A stretch of DNA of 21,982 nt from an uncultured bacterium (GTDB lineage Bacteria > Hydrogenedentota > Hydrogenedentia > Hydrogenedentales > SLHB01), in assembly GCA_937928585.1 (NCBI GenBank), contig CALEZK010000603.1, forward strand, positions 1 through 21,982, written 5' to 3'. The first letter of the stretch is position 1. Every line of letters begins with the position of its first letter. Of this stretch, positions 7,326 to 15,703 are shown one piece after another. A program made the translations under genes and the position numbers. Under the pieces are notes generated by a model. The model had not been told where the DNA came from, made no database searches, and saw nothing but the letters and a program-made list of their open reading frames with translations.

Positions 7326-9668
7326 ATGGGTATCTTTTACTGGTATTGGTACACGTTCCTGGGTCAGATGATTTTAATTCCCCTCCTCGGGGATTCGATC
7401 AACAGCATTCCCGCGCCGGGGATCACCTTTCACCTGATCAAGCTGGTCATGACGCTGCTGCTCGTCTACCTGATCACGCTTGTATTCAAAGCCATCCGAA
7501 AGATTGCGCGGAACGCTATGCGGCGGGATTCCCTTGTGGACTCGGCGGACGTTCGCGCGTTGCAGAACCAGGGCAATGAATTCCAACAGACGCTCATGGC
7601 CGCGCGCGATATCGACGCGACGATTGCGCCGCTGAAGAAGGCGCGCAACTATGTGCGCATGGGCGAAGTCTACGCTTCGATGAACCGGCACAAGGAAGCC
7701 GCTAAGTGGTTCCGTAAGGGGGGCGACAAGAAACGCAGCGCCATGGAAATGGCGAAGATGGGGAACACGTTGAAGGCCGCGAAGATCCTGATGAAGGAAG
7801 GGGACTTCGGCAACGCGGCGAACTTTTTTGCGGAGAAGGGCAAGTTTGTCGATGCGGCGAAGGCCTATGAACGATCGGGTCTGGTTGCGAAAGCCGCGGC
7901 GGCGTATGCGCAGGCGGGCAGCTATGGCGCGGCAGTCGATTCCTATCGGAGTTACTTCGAGAATCCGAAGGACACGTCGGAAGCGCAACTGATTTCCGCG
8001 GACGAGTGCGTGAAAATTCTCGACAGCGAGCCGGGGAAATCGAAGGTCAGCGCGGAACAGCGCAAATCGCTGTTGCCGCATCTTGCCAAACAGTTCGAGT
8101 TGGCGAAGCGATTCGATCATGCGGCGGCGCTTTACAAGGAATTGGGCGATTTCGATCGCGCGGGCGAGGTGTACCTGCTGGCGGGAAAGCTGGAGGACGC
8201 GGCGAACTGCAAGCGCCAGGCGGGGAAAGAAAAAGAAGCGGCGCAGATCGCGGGGCGTTTCCATCAGGCCAAGGGGAACTGGCGCGAATCGGCTACGGCG
8301 TATGCACAGGCCGGCGATTTCATGAACGCGGGCGAAATGTTTGCGCGGGCGTCGGACGCCGTGCGCGCGGGGGAATGTTTTGAGCGGGCGGGCGAGTTTT
8401 ACCGCGCGGGGCTTGCGTACGCGCATGCGGCGCGGTTCGAACCGGCGATCAAGGCGCTGCAAAAGATCCCGGAGAATCATGCGAACTTCGAGCAGTCGCG
8501 CGCGTTGTTGGGGCGCTGTTTTTATGAGTTGCACGATTACGCGCACTGCGCCGCGGCGCTTGAAAACCATCTGATGGGCAAGCGCGTGGATACGGGCAAT
8601 ACCGAGTATTTTTATATGTGGGCGCTTGCGCTTGAACAGCTTGGAAAGCTTGACGAGTCGCGCGATATTTTGTTGAAGATTCGCACGGTGAACGTGCAGT
8701 TCAAAGATGTCGCGACGCGGTTGTCGAACATTGCTTCGCGTATTTCGCTGGCGGCGCAGAGCGGTCCGAATATTGTGGGCGCGGCGACGGTGTATACGCC
8801 GCAACCGGGCACGGGCGCGCCGGGCGTCGGCGCCGCGGCGACGGTTGCGACGCAGGTGATGGAATCCGTGGAATCCAACCTTGGCGGACGTTACGTGCTT
8901 GAGAAAGAGTTGGGTCGCGGCGGCATGGGGGTGGTGTATCTCGCTCGGGATTCGCAGTTGGAGCGGCCCGTTGCGTTGAAGTTTCTCGGCAATCTTGTGG
9001 ACAGTTCGGAAGAATTTCGGCAACGTTTTGTGCGCGAGGCGCGGACCGCGGCCAAGATTTCGCATCCGAACATCATCGCGATCTACGACATCAGCGCGAG
9101 CGTCGGGAAGGCCTATATCGCGATGGAGTACATCGATGGGCCGAGCCTGCACAAGTATCTTTCGTCGAAGGGCGGGTTGAAGGCGAAAGAGGCGATCAAC
9201 GTGATGGTGCAAGCGTGCAGCGCGCTTGCGGCGATACACGAGGCGGGTATTGTGCACCGCGACATCAAACCCGACAACATGCTGGTTGCGAAGGGCGGGC
9301 TCATCAAGCTGACGGACTTTGGTCTTGCGAAGGCGGACGATTCGCGCATGACGCGGACGGGCGTGGTGATGGGTACGCCGAGTTACATGGCGCCGGAGCA
9401 GGTGCTTGGCAAAGACGCCGATGCGCGGAGCGACATCTATTCGATGGGTTTGGTGCTGTACGAATGCCTTACGGGCGAGACGGTGTTCATGGGGCAGGAC
9501 GTGCTCGAGCGTCAGCTTCAGGAAATGCCGCCGCCGCCGAGCGAGAAAGTAGAAGGCATTCCGCCGGCGCTTGATGAAGTTACGCTGAAGTGCATTGCGA
9601 AGAAGCCTGAAGATCGCTATCAAACGGTGCGCGAACTGATTACCGCGCTTCGCGCCGTGCAGACGTAA
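7326..9668 (+). CDS. Membrane TPR-repeat Ser/Thr protein kinase (Hanks type)
   Basis: This 780-residue kinase has hydrophobic segments near 5-22 and 33-58. Short helical-hairpin TPR-like repeats (about 100-470) follow, with motifs such as AYAQAG and a periodicity near 20 residues. A Gly/Ala/Thr/Pro-rich linker (about 476-517) then leads to a complete kinase domain (523-778). All hallmarks are present: GRGGMGVVYLA loop (530-540), Lys552 in VALKFL, Glu571, HRDIKPDN with Asp646 and Asn651, DFG at 664-666, GTPSYMAPE (683-691), Asp703 and Arg764. It should therefore be active. Domain order is reversed relative to PknB-type receptors, which carry the kinase N-terminal to the membrane helix. Here TPRs and kinase probably face the cytoplasm. 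The ATG follows GGGGA by about eight bases. Substrates are unknown. Confidence 0.93.
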   Translation: MGIFYWYWYTFLGQMILIPLLGDSINSIPAPGITFHLIKLVMTLLLVYLITLVFKAIRKIARNAMRRDSLVDSADVRALQNQGNEFQQTLMAARDIDATIAPLKKARNYVRMGEVYASMNRHKEAAKWFRKGGDKKRSAMEMAKMGNTLKAAKILMKEGDFGNAANFFAEKGKFVDAAKAYERSGLVAKAAAAYAQAGSYGAAVDSYRSYFENPKDTSEAQLISADECVKILDSEPGKSKVSAEQRKSLLPHLAKQFELAKRFDHAAALYKELGDFDRAGEVYLLAGKLEDAANCKRQAGKEKEAAQIAGRFHQAKGNWRESATAYAQAGDFMNAGEMFARASDAVRAGECFERAGEFYRAGLAYAHAARFEPAIKALQKIPENHANFEQSRALLGRCFYELHDYAHCAAALENHLMGKRVDTGNTEYFYMWALALEQLGKLDESRDILLKIRTVNVQFKDVATRLSNIASRISLAAQSGPNIVGAATVYTPQPGTGAPGVGAAATVATQVMESVESNLGGRYVLEKELGRGGMGVVYLARDSQLERPVALKFLGNLVDSSEEFRQRFVREARTAAKISHPNIIAIYDISASVGKAYIAMEYIDGPSLHKYLSSKGGLKAKEAINVMVQACSALAAIHEAGIVHRDIKPDNMLVAKGGLIKLTDFGLAKADDSRMTRTGVVMGTPSYMAPEQVLGKDADARSDIYSMGLVLYECLTGETVFMGQDVLERQLQEMPPPPSEKVEGIPPALDEVTLKCIAKKPEDRYQTVRELITALRAVQT

Positions 9669-9705
9669 TGCGCATGCGCCTGGTAGTGGTCGGAGGGAAT
9701 TTGCA

Positions 9706-10152
9706 ATGAGCAGCACCGAAGGAAGAGTAGCGGCGATAGCGGTTCGCACGGAAAAGCTTGGGCCGATGCGCGAGATTGAGGTTGCGAACGCCGCGTTGGG
9801 CGGCGGCATTGATGGCGACATTCCGGTGAAGATCACGCGCGGGATCACGCTTATCTCGCGGGAACAATGGGAACAGGCGATGGGCGAACTTGGCGCCGAT
9901 CTGCCTTGGCATACGCGGCGCGCGAACGTGCTTGTCGAAGGGTTGCCGTTGCAGAACCTTGTGGGTCGCGTTGTGCGAGTTGGCGGGGTGCAAATCCACA
10001 TTCACGGCGAGACCGAGCCGTGTGGATTGATGGATCGGCTGTATGACGGGCTGCAATTTGCTTTGAAACCCGAGATGCGCGGCGGTGTGCACGGGGAAGT
10101 GATTCAGGCTGGGGCGTTTTCCGTGGGCGACACGATTACTTTGCTTCCTTGA
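9706..10152 (+). CDS. MOSC domain protein
   Basis: A 148-residue stand-alone MOSC domain, the fold of molybdenum-cofactor sulfurase C-termini and of YiiM/YuaD-like proteins. Family features seen are DGD near 36-38, RGITLISREQW (45-55), the RRANV stretch (71-75), the conserved Cys106 in EPCGLM, RGGVHGEV (125-132) and the final GDTITLL. The Cys is the proposed sulfur carrier or cofactor ligand in this family. The ATG lies nine bases after GGAGG and 37 bases after the kinase stop, so it may be co-transcribed with the kinase. A link to kinase signalling is not evident; a role in Mo-cofactor transfer or detoxification of N-hydroxylated bases is only family-based. Confidence 0.88.
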   Translation: MSSTEGRVAAIAVRTEKLGPMREIEVANAALGGGIDGDIPVKITRGITLISREQWEQAMGELGADLPWHTRRANVLVEGLPLQNLVGRVVRVGGVQIHIHGETEPCGLMDRLYDGLQFALKPEMRGGVHGEVIQAGAFSVGDTITLLP

Positions 10153-10169
10153 TGGGGTGCGCGCTTGGC

Positions 10170-10206
10170 GGGGACAGCCACCCGTGAAGCACGGGTGGCT
10201 GTCCCC
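10170..10206. repeat. Perfect 37-base REP-like palindrome (GGGGACAG type)
   Basis: GGGGACAGCCACCCGTG (10170-10186) pairs perfectly with CACGGGTGGCTGTCCCC (10190-10206) around an AAG loop. Related palindromes occur at 11798-11834 and 17309-17378, so this is a dispersed family resembling REP elements mobilised by RAYT (Y1) transposases. No RAYT is in the window. Confidence 0.85.
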
Positions 10207-10245
10207 AGCAACAAGCGCGACCGAACTGTGACGAAGAGGAGTTTC

Positions 10246-11751
10246 ATGTCTACGTCATCTCCGGCGGCTCAACTGCGCGAACGTATCAATGCGATTGCGG
10301 ATATCAATGCCGCAGTTGCCGTGCTGCAATGGGACCAAGAAGTTTATATGCCGCCGAAGGGCGCGGGGCCGCGGGGCATGCAGCTTGCGACGTTGTCGGC
10401 GTTGTCGCACCGCGAGTTCACGAGTCCTGAAACAGGGACGTTGTTGGCGGAATGTGAAGCGGCACGGGATACGCTGTCCCATGCCGACGAGCGGCTCGTA
10501 GCGATTGCGCGGTACGATTTCGAGCGCGCGCAGCGGTTGCCGGAGCGTTTCGTGCATGCGTTTGCGAAGGAATGCAGCGCGGCGTATGAAGCGTGGACCA
10601 AGGCGCGGCAGGAGTCGAAGTTCAGTCTCTTTCAGCCGAATCTTGAACGCCTGATCGAACTTTCGCGGCAGCGCGCGGAGTACCTCGGATATACCGGTTC
10701 GCCATATAACGCGTTGCTTGAAGACTACGAACGCGGAATGACGGCGGAACAGCTTAAAGTCATATTCGCAGACCTTGCGGATCGCCAGTCGAGGCTTGTC
10801 GAGCGGATTCTGCAATCGCCGCATCAACCCGATACGGCGTGGCTGAATGGGACGTGGGACACTCAGGCGCAATGGGATTTTGGAATGCGCGTGCTGCGCG
10901 ATTTGGGGTACGACCTTGAAGCGGGGCGGCAGGATCGTTCGGTGCATCCCTTCTCGACAATTTTTGCGATTGACGATGTGCGGATAACCACGCGGTTGAG
11001 TTCGGAAGAGCCATTTTCTTCGCTCACGGGCACGATTCATGAATGCGGTCATGCGCTGTATATGCAAGGACACGATCCCGAAGACGGGCGCACGATGCTG
11101 GCGGATGGCGCTTCGTTGGGAATGCATGAATCGCAGTCGCGGATGTGGGAGAACGTCATCGGCAGAAGCCTGCCATTCTGGAAGCATTACACGCCCACCC
11201 TGCGCGAACATTTCAAGGGCAGGCTCGATGCGGTAACGCCGGAACAAATCTATGGCGTGTTGAACAAAGTCTGCCCTTCGCTGATCCGCGTGGAAGCCGA
11301 CGAGTGCACCTATAACCTTCACATCATCATCCGCTTCGAGATTGAGGTGGGCCTCATTGAGGGCAGCATCGCGGTGGGTGACGTGCCGGAAGTTTGGAAC
11401 GCGAAGATCAAGCAATACCTTGGGCTGGACGTGCCGAACGACGCGCAGGGGTGCCTGCAGGACATTCATTGGTCGCATGGCGCGTTTGCCTATTTCCCCA
11501 CATATGCGCTGGGGAACCTGTATGCAGCGCAGTTCTTCGAGACGATACAGAAGGACCTGCCAGGGTTGTGGCAAGACATTGAGCGGGGTGCGTTTGCGCC
11601 CCTGCTTTCCTGGTTGCGGGACAAGGTCCACCGGCATGGACGGAGAAAGCTGGCGACGGAGATCATTCGCGAAGTTACCGGGGAGGCGCCGTCGTCCGAG
11701 CCTTACTTGAGGTATCTGGAAGGCAAGTATGGGGCGTTGTATCGGATTTAG
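10246..11751 (+). CDS. Carboxypeptidase Taq family (M32) metallopeptidase
   Basis: A 501-residue zinc carboxypeptidase that removes C-terminal residues from peptides in the cytoplasm; M32 members are about 500 residues. Diagnostic motifs are HPFS (234-237), DVRITTR (244-250), the zinc site HECGH (His265, Glu266, His269), the third ligand region GMHESQSRMWEN with Glu295, and the M32 block RVEADECTYNLHI. I chose ATG 10246 because an AGGAG lies four bases upstream and the conserved N-terminal LQWDQEVYMP follows. The open frame extends to 10165, but that part is made of the REP palindrome. There is no signal peptide. It stands as a single gene flanked by two REP-like elements. Confidence 0.95.
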   Translation: MSTSSPAAQLRERINAIADINAAVAVLQWDQEVYMPPKGAGPRGMQLATLSALSHREFTSPETGTLLAECEAARDTLSHADERLVAIARYDFERAQRLPERFVHAFAKECSAAYEAWTKARQESKFSLFQPNLERLIELSRQRAEYLGYTGSPYNALLEDYERGMTAEQLKVIFADLADRQSRLVERILQSPHQPDTAWLNGTWDTQAQWDFGMRVLRDLGYDLEAGRQDRSVHPFSTIFAIDDVRITTRLSSEEPFSSLTGTIHECGHALYMQGHDPEDGRTMLADGASLGMHESQSRMWENVIGRSLPFWKHYTPTLREHFKGRLDAVTPEQIYGVLNKVCPSLIRVEADECTYNLHIIIRFEIEVGLIEGSIAVGDVPEVWNAKIKQYLGLDVPNDAQGCLQDIHWSHGAFAYFPTYALGNLYAAQFFETIQKDLPGLWQDIERGAFAPLLSWLRDKVHRHGRRKLATEIIREVTGEAPSSEPYLRYLEGKYGALYRI

Positions 11752-11797
11752 TTCGGATTTTTCTGGGGTGAATAGGGGAGTTGGGAAATAGGGCTGG

Positions 11798-11876
11798 GGG
11801 GACAGCCACCGGCGAAGCGCCGGTGACAGTCCCCTTGGTGCTGGTGACAGTCCCCTTTGGTGTTGGTGACAGTTCC
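11798..11876. repeat. REP-like palindrome with two extra tandem half-sites
   Basis: GGGGACAGCCACCGGCG (11798-11814), loop AAG, then CGCCGGTGACAGTCCCC (11818-11834) form an almost perfect hairpin. The right-hand half GGTGACAGTCCCC recurs in tandem at 11843-11855 and, slightly altered, at 11865-11876, with a period of 21-22 bases. The extra half-sites look like slippage or abortive insertion products of the GGGGACAG family. Confidence 0.85.
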
Positions 11877-11903
11877 TTGGCGGGGTGTTTTTTGGGTCTT
11901 CGG

Positions 11904-11933
11904 TTGACGGATTCCCGCGCCTTATGGTACGGT
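11904..11933 (+). promoter_or_regulatory. Possible promoter of the prepilin gene
   Basis: TTGACG (11904-11909) is a good -35. A -10 is less clear: TACGGT (11928-11933) is at spacing 18 and TATGGT (11923-11928) is at spacing 13. The site follows the REP-like element and precedes the prepilin ATG by about 90 bases. Confidence 0.3.
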
Positions 11934-12022
11934 GCTGCCAGTAGTTACGCTGCCAATACGCCGCACCATGCCCAAGTTTCGCGGTGCGGCATCGGGGTGT
12001 GGGCAAACCATTAGGTGGGGCG

Positions 12023-13072
12023 ATGCGGACTCCAAACAGTCGGCGCGGCTTTTCACTCATCGAATTGATGGTAGTGATAAGCATAATGTCCATTCTGGCG
12101 GCCTTGCTGCTGCCGGCGCTTGCGCGTGCGCGCGAGCGGGGCCGTCGCGCCGTTTGCCAGAACAACCTCAAGCAGATGGGCCTCACGTTTTTGATGTTCG
12201 CCAACGAGCACAACGGGTTTTACCCGCCGGGTCATCCCAATCTGTTGTACGGCGAAAACCATACAATTCCCGTTGGAATGGAACACACGCGGCTGGTGCG
12301 CAACAATTTTACATTCGATCCGCGCGACATGTTTCCCGACTACCTGAACGATGTGGGGGTGTTGCGTTGTCCCTCGAGTGCCCTTGATCCCACGGACATC
12401 GACGTCAAGCCTTTCATGGATGTCTCGTTCATGCCGGACAAGATTCCGCCAGCGATGGCCAACGATCCGCGGAACATCGGAAGATTGGAACGCATGATTC
12501 GTGAACGCCCCGATTACGAATGCATTACCAGCCAATATTACATCTATTTGCCGTATGCGGTGGCAACAGAAGAGAACCTCCTTTTTCTTTGGGATGACCT
12601 TAATCGCCGCATGGCCGATGCCGAAGTTGATTTCATGCGGGAACAAATTACGGTTCCCGGAGGGCATGGGATGGCGGGCACCGATACCTTTATGCGCATG
12701 GCTGTTGGCGTGAACCGTCACTTTGTAGCAGACATTGACGACCCATCGTCCAGCGCGGTATCCGACACTGAAATTCCTGTCATGTTTGATACGGTCGCGA
12801 TTGACGGTCAGTTGTTCATGAATCACTTTGTTCCGTTTGGCGGGAATGTGTTGTATCTCGACGGACATGTCGAGTGGATGCCGCTGAAAGACAACAATCT
12901 TCGACCGCCGTTTACGCCGTTGCTGGTCGAGTATCTGCGGGCGAACGTTTACACGAATCAGGCCCTGACGAACATTCCGCCCTGGTGCAGCAACCGCTCG
13001 CCGGATACGCCGTTCCGCGGCCGGTACGAGTTTTATCCGAGCGATCCAATTTACGACGGGCTATTCTTTTAA
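12023..13072 (+). CDS. Type IV/II prepilin-like protein with H-X-DG C-terminus
   Basis: A 349-residue protein with a short leader MRTPNSRRG ending in Gly9, the prepilin-peptidase site G/FSLIE with Glu at +5, and a 20-residue hydrophobic helix. Next comes the RARERGRRAVCQNNLKQMGL segment typical of the DUF1559/H-X9-DG pseudopilins abundant in Planctomycetes and relatives. Near the C-terminus His268 and NVLYLDGHVEW (DG at 280-281) match the H-X9-DG element, but with 11 rather than 9 residues between His and Asp-Gly. I chose ATG 12023 because it opens the leader directly and AGGTGGGG lies just upstream. It is probably an exported pseudopilin or surface protein processed by PilD, which is not in the window. 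Confidence 0.9.
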   Translation: MRTPNSRRGFSLIELMVVISIMSILAALLLPALARARERGRRAVCQNNLKQMGLTFLMFANEHNGFYPPGHPNLLYGENHTIPVGMEHTRLVRNNFTFDPRDMFPDYLNDVGVLRCPSSALDPTDIDVKPFMDVSFMPDKIPPAMANDPRNIGRLERMIRERPDYECITSQYYIYLPYAVATEENLLFLWDDLNRRMADAEVDFMREQITVPGGHGMAGTDTFMRMAVGVNRHFVADIDDPSSSAVSDTEIPVMFDTVAIDGQLFMNHFVPFGGNVLYLDGHVEWMPLKDNNLRPPFTPLLVEYLRANVYTNQALTNIPPWCSNRSPDTPFRGRYEFYPSDPIYDGLFF

Positions 13073-13132
13073 ACAGCACAGTGCAAGAGCCTGGTCATCT
13101 CTGGCCGGGAATTGAGGAGAAAGAGGTCAAAC

Positions 13133-14746
13133 ATGGTCCATTCGAAGGTTCGATACGGAATTCTCGCCACGCTCGCGTGCGCGCTTGCCGCACCCTCCGC
13201 GCTCGCATGGGGGCCGGATGCGCAAAGCGCAATTGTCGGAACGGCGTTTCAGGTAATTGGCAAAGGATTCGGCGATGCGTTTGAGACGGTCGAATACAAT
13301 TACAAGCGAGACGTGCTTGCGGGGGCGGCGGCCGGCAGACAAGTGATCAATGCCGAAGGCCACCTCCAGACGAACACGGAAGTAATGCATGCGATTGGCA
13401 ATGAGATGCAGTTACTCCGCGACGTACGCAAGCGGGGCGGCGGCGGCAGCTATTTCGCATACCGTATGGGCGTGCTGGCTGCGATGGTGTCCGATGTGAT
13501 GTTCCCGTTGACTTTCGAAACCGATCCAGCCGGCGCGCAGCTTCGCGCACAGGTGGAGCGCGACATCGACAAGCACCTTCGCTCTTACCAGATGCGGACG
13601 AACGAGCCCAAGCTGGCGTATGTGCGCAATCCGGTTCAGTATCTCAGCGAGCGCCAGAAATACTTTGCAGACGCGCGTCTGATTCTTGAAGCAGACTACA
13701 CGCGCGGCGAGGGTTATAACGGTTTTGCGAAGTCTTCATCCCGCGCCCTGCTGCAATCGACCATCGAAGCAGTTGCCGACGTGTGGTTCACCGTGATGCG
13801 CCCCGAGGGCGACATGGGCGATATAAAGCCGTCTACCAAGTCCGTAACGCAATACGCCACGGAACAGGTGGTTTATCAGCTTCGCGAGAAGAAGAATCTC
13901 CGTGAAGCGGAACGCGCCTATCGACAATTTGCGGCGCTCAAGTCGGATTCGCTTGAGGCATATGAAAAGTTGGGCGACGCCTACTACTCGTTCGGTCCGG
14001 AAGGGCGGGAGCGCGCGGTCCAGGAATGGAGCAATGCGCTCACGATGACGGGCCCCGAACGGAGCCGCGTGATGAAGAAGCTGGCCTCGCACTATTTGGG
14101 ACTTGGCAGGGCGTATCTCGCGGATTCCGAGAAGCCGAATGCGGCGAAGGACGCGCTGCCGAACGCGCTTAACAGTTTCACGCGCGCGTTGGAGTACGAC
14201 CAATCGAATTCGGACGCCGCCAAGTTGATCAATCGCACGCAGATACTTATCAGCGAACGGGATCAACGCCTCTCGCTGGCCATTGAGACATTGGCTGCCG
14301 CGGATTCCGTGGTGAAGCAGGCGGAGAAGAGCGACATCGATCAGCAGTACGCTGAAGCGATCGCGCAGTACAAGACGGCGATCACGGTGTATGAGCAGGT
14401 TGGCGATGAATTCAAGGAACAACAGGACGCGGCAGACACGGGCAGAGAAGAATCGAAGCGACAGATCGCCCGCATCATCAACAAGGTGCTCGATCTCGCG
14501 TCAGACCGAATTGAAGACGGCGATCGTTCGTTGGATGAGAAGAAGTTCGACGAGGCCATCGACCGCTTCCAGAGCGTGCCTACGTTGCTGCAGATGGTGC
14601 CTGAAGACTTGACGGGGCCGCAGGCGCAGGAAAAGCTGACACTGCTGGAACAGGTGGACCAGAAAGTGGCGGATGCGGAGAAAGCGAAGCGCGCACAGGC
14701 GAGCCAAGACCAAGCGACCGCGGCAGCCGGCGGCCAGCCGCGCTAG
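13133..14746 (+). CDS. Secreted TPR-repeat protein with a phospholipase-C-like N-terminus
   Basis: A 537-residue exported protein. Residues 1-25 are a signal peptide ending ALA, so the mature chain would start with Trp (WGPDAQSAIVGTAF). Zinc-dependent phospholipase C/S1-P1 proteins also begin with a metal-ligand Trp, and the later GSYFAYRMGVLAAMVSDVMFP segment resembles their helix. However, the usual His ligands are absent, so the domain is probably non-catalytic. Residues about 230-370 are TPR-like (AYEKLGDAYYSFG; LNSFTRALEYDQSN), followed by long charged, partly coiled-coil helices and an Ala/Gln-rich tail. The ATG is preceded by AGAGG. It starts 60 bases after the prepilin gene and may form a unit with it. 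The function is unknown. Confidence 0.75.
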   Translation: MVHSKVRYGILATLACALAAPSALAWGPDAQSAIVGTAFQVIGKGFGDAFETVEYNYKRDVLAGAAAGRQVINAEGHLQTNTEVMHAIGNEMQLLRDVRKRGGGGSYFAYRMGVLAAMVSDVMFPLTFETDPAGAQLRAQVERDIDKHLRSYQMRTNEPKLAYVRNPVQYLSERQKYFADARLILEADYTRGEGYNGFAKSSSRALLQSTIEAVADVWFTVMRPEGDMGDIKPSTKSVTQYATEQVVYQLREKKNLREAERAYRQFAALKSDSLEAYEKLGDAYYSFGPEGRERAVQEWSNALTMTGPERSRVMKKLASHYLGLGRAYLADSEKPNAAKDALPNALNSFTRALEYDQSNSDAAKLINRTQILISERDQRLSLAIETLAAADSVVKQAEKSDIDQQYAEAIAQYKTAITVYEQVGDEFKEQQDAADTGREESKRQIARIINKVLDLASDRIEDGDRSLDEKKFDEAIDRFQSVPTLLQMVPEDLTGPQAQEKLTLLEQVDQKVADAEKAKRAQASQDQATAAAGGQPR

Positions 14747-14876
14747 AGCATTTTAAGTAAACACGCAGCCGCGAAGGTAAGCGATTTGCGTTTATTTACA
14801 GTATTTTTGACTACGTTCTCGGCTACATTGAAACGCAGATCGCTGTAGTCAGCCGAAGCGCAACCGATAGAAATGA
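14747..14876. other. Short spacer with imperfect dyads
   Basis: No gene. The AT-richer start and the pair GACTAC/GTAGTC followed by AGCCGA suggest some folding potential. Nothing specific can be named. Confidence 0.4.
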
Positions 14877-14917
14877 CCGAGGGGTGTTGCATCCGCACCG
14901 GATGCAACGCCCCTCGG
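14877..14917. terminator. Strong 19-bp hairpin between convergent genes
   Basis: CCGAGGGGTGTTGCATCCG (14877-14895) pairs with CGGATGCAACGCCCCTCGG (14899-14917) across a CAC loop, with one G-T pair. It lies between the plus TPR gene and the minus Hsp20 gene. A short GTTTAT follows on plus. It probably serves as a bidirectional terminator, although the T-run is poor. Confidence 0.65.
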
Positions 14918-14973
14918 GTTTATAGAGAGGGCCTCAAACCGCGCCCGATTTCACTTCGTCCGTTAGCCTTTTC

Positions 14974-15294
14974 CTAGTTGGAACCGCCGACGCGCGACTT
15001 CGGTATCGTTACAGTCAACACGCCATCTTTCAGGCAGCTCTTCAAGTGCTCGCCATCAACAACATCCTGCAAGGCCATGCGGAGGATGGATTGACCCATT
15101 ACGCGATTTTCTCGCGAAGATTGGGAAGCCGAACTCTCTCCATGCAGCCGGCGTGTAATCGAGATGGTGAGCGTTTGCCGCACGATGCCCACCGAGACAT
15201 CCGTCTCTTCTACTCCGGGCAATGCGACAGTAGCGACGTAGGCATCGCCGACGTCTTCAACGCGCAAGCGCTGATCGGCGGACGTGGGGCGCAA
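14974..15294 (-). CDS. Hsp20/alpha-crystallin domain, downstream half of a split gene
   Basis: This frame encodes about 106 residues containing an alpha-crystallin (ACD) fold: VEDVGDAYVATVALPGVEETDVSV, then LTISITRR, and the terminal beta-strand pattern LKDGVLTVTIPK that closes ACDs. Small heat-shock proteins hold unfolded proteins. It has no proper start; the first usable codon is a TTG at 15294, 18 bases after an in-frame TGA, with no Shine-Dalgarno. The missing N-terminal Hsp20 segment is encoded in the overlapping upstream frame (15257-15703). I therefore read the two as one gene broken by a single-base frameshift, or as one product joined by frameshifting. Confidence 0.8.
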   Translation of the reverse strand: MRPTSADQRLRVEDVGDAYVATVALPGVEETDVSVGIVRQTLTISITRRLHGESSASQSSRENRVMGQSILRMALQDVVDGEHLKSCLKDGVLTVTIPKSRVGGSN

Positions 15295-15703
15295 GCATGG
15301 AATCGCCCCTCATCTGACCGATGAGGATGCCCATGTCATGCCGTACCTGATCCAGGTCTGCAAGGGGATCCCAGAAGAACAGGTCGGCGCGGGAGTAGGG
15401 TTCGCCAAGGGGGGCGGAGACGGGTTCCATATTTTCGGGCGGTGAAGACTCTCTTATGGGTTCACGCGGCGCGGTGATTACGTTCCAGTCGGCGGCGGTG
15501 CCATCGTGTTCGAGGCGGTCCAGTTCCGCCATGGCGTGGTCGACGCGGGAGTTCATTTCCCAAAGGAGGTAGCCTTCGCCGCATACGGCAACGGCCAAGA
15601 GGAAGGTGAGCGCGTTCAGGGCGCGTTGTTTCACGCCGTTCTTTGAAACGCGGGTATCGGGAGATGCCTCTAATTCCGGCTCACTCACTGGGAACTGCTC
15701 CAA
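15257..15703 (-). CDS. Membrane anchor half of the split Hsp20-like protein
   Basis: 148 residues. After an acidic N-terminus there is a basic stretch and one transmembrane helix (about 29-50, LNALTFLLAVAVCGEGYLLW), then a helical and Pro-rich linker. The segment LFFWDPLADLDQVRHDMGILIGQM resembles the WDPFRDLERLQREM start of Hsp20 proteins. The frame then ends in APHVRRSALAR and a TGA inside the ACD frame. Removing one C from the C4 run at 15285-15288 would continue it as MLAPTSADQRLRVEDVGDAY into the ACD, giving a membrane-anchored Hsp20 of about 242 residues. The ACD would lie on the side following the helix, possibly the periplasm. Confidence 0.75.
   Translation of the reverse strand: MEQFPVSEPELEASPDTRVSKNGVKQRALNALTFLLAVAVCGEGYLLWEMNSRVDHAMAELDRLEHDGTAADWNVITAPREPIRESSPPENMEPVSAPLGEPYSRADLFFWDPLADLDQVRHDMGILIGQMRGDSMLAPHVRRSALAR

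Noticed and set aside
7374..10001. 875-codon open frame on minus opposite the kinase and MOSC genes
   Set aside because: Arg/His-rich low-information translation with no domain. It is the antisense shadow of two clearly real plus-strand genes in GC-rich codon usage.
11822..11876. Direct repeats as a CRISPR array
   Set aside because: Only three 13-base copies with 8-9 base gaps, one of them degenerate, and no cas genes.
10255..12213. 652-codon open frame on minus opposite the M32 peptidase
   Set aside because: The plus strand carries HECGH and other M32 motifs. The minus reading is Arg/Pro-rich and crosses the REP element and the prepilin start.
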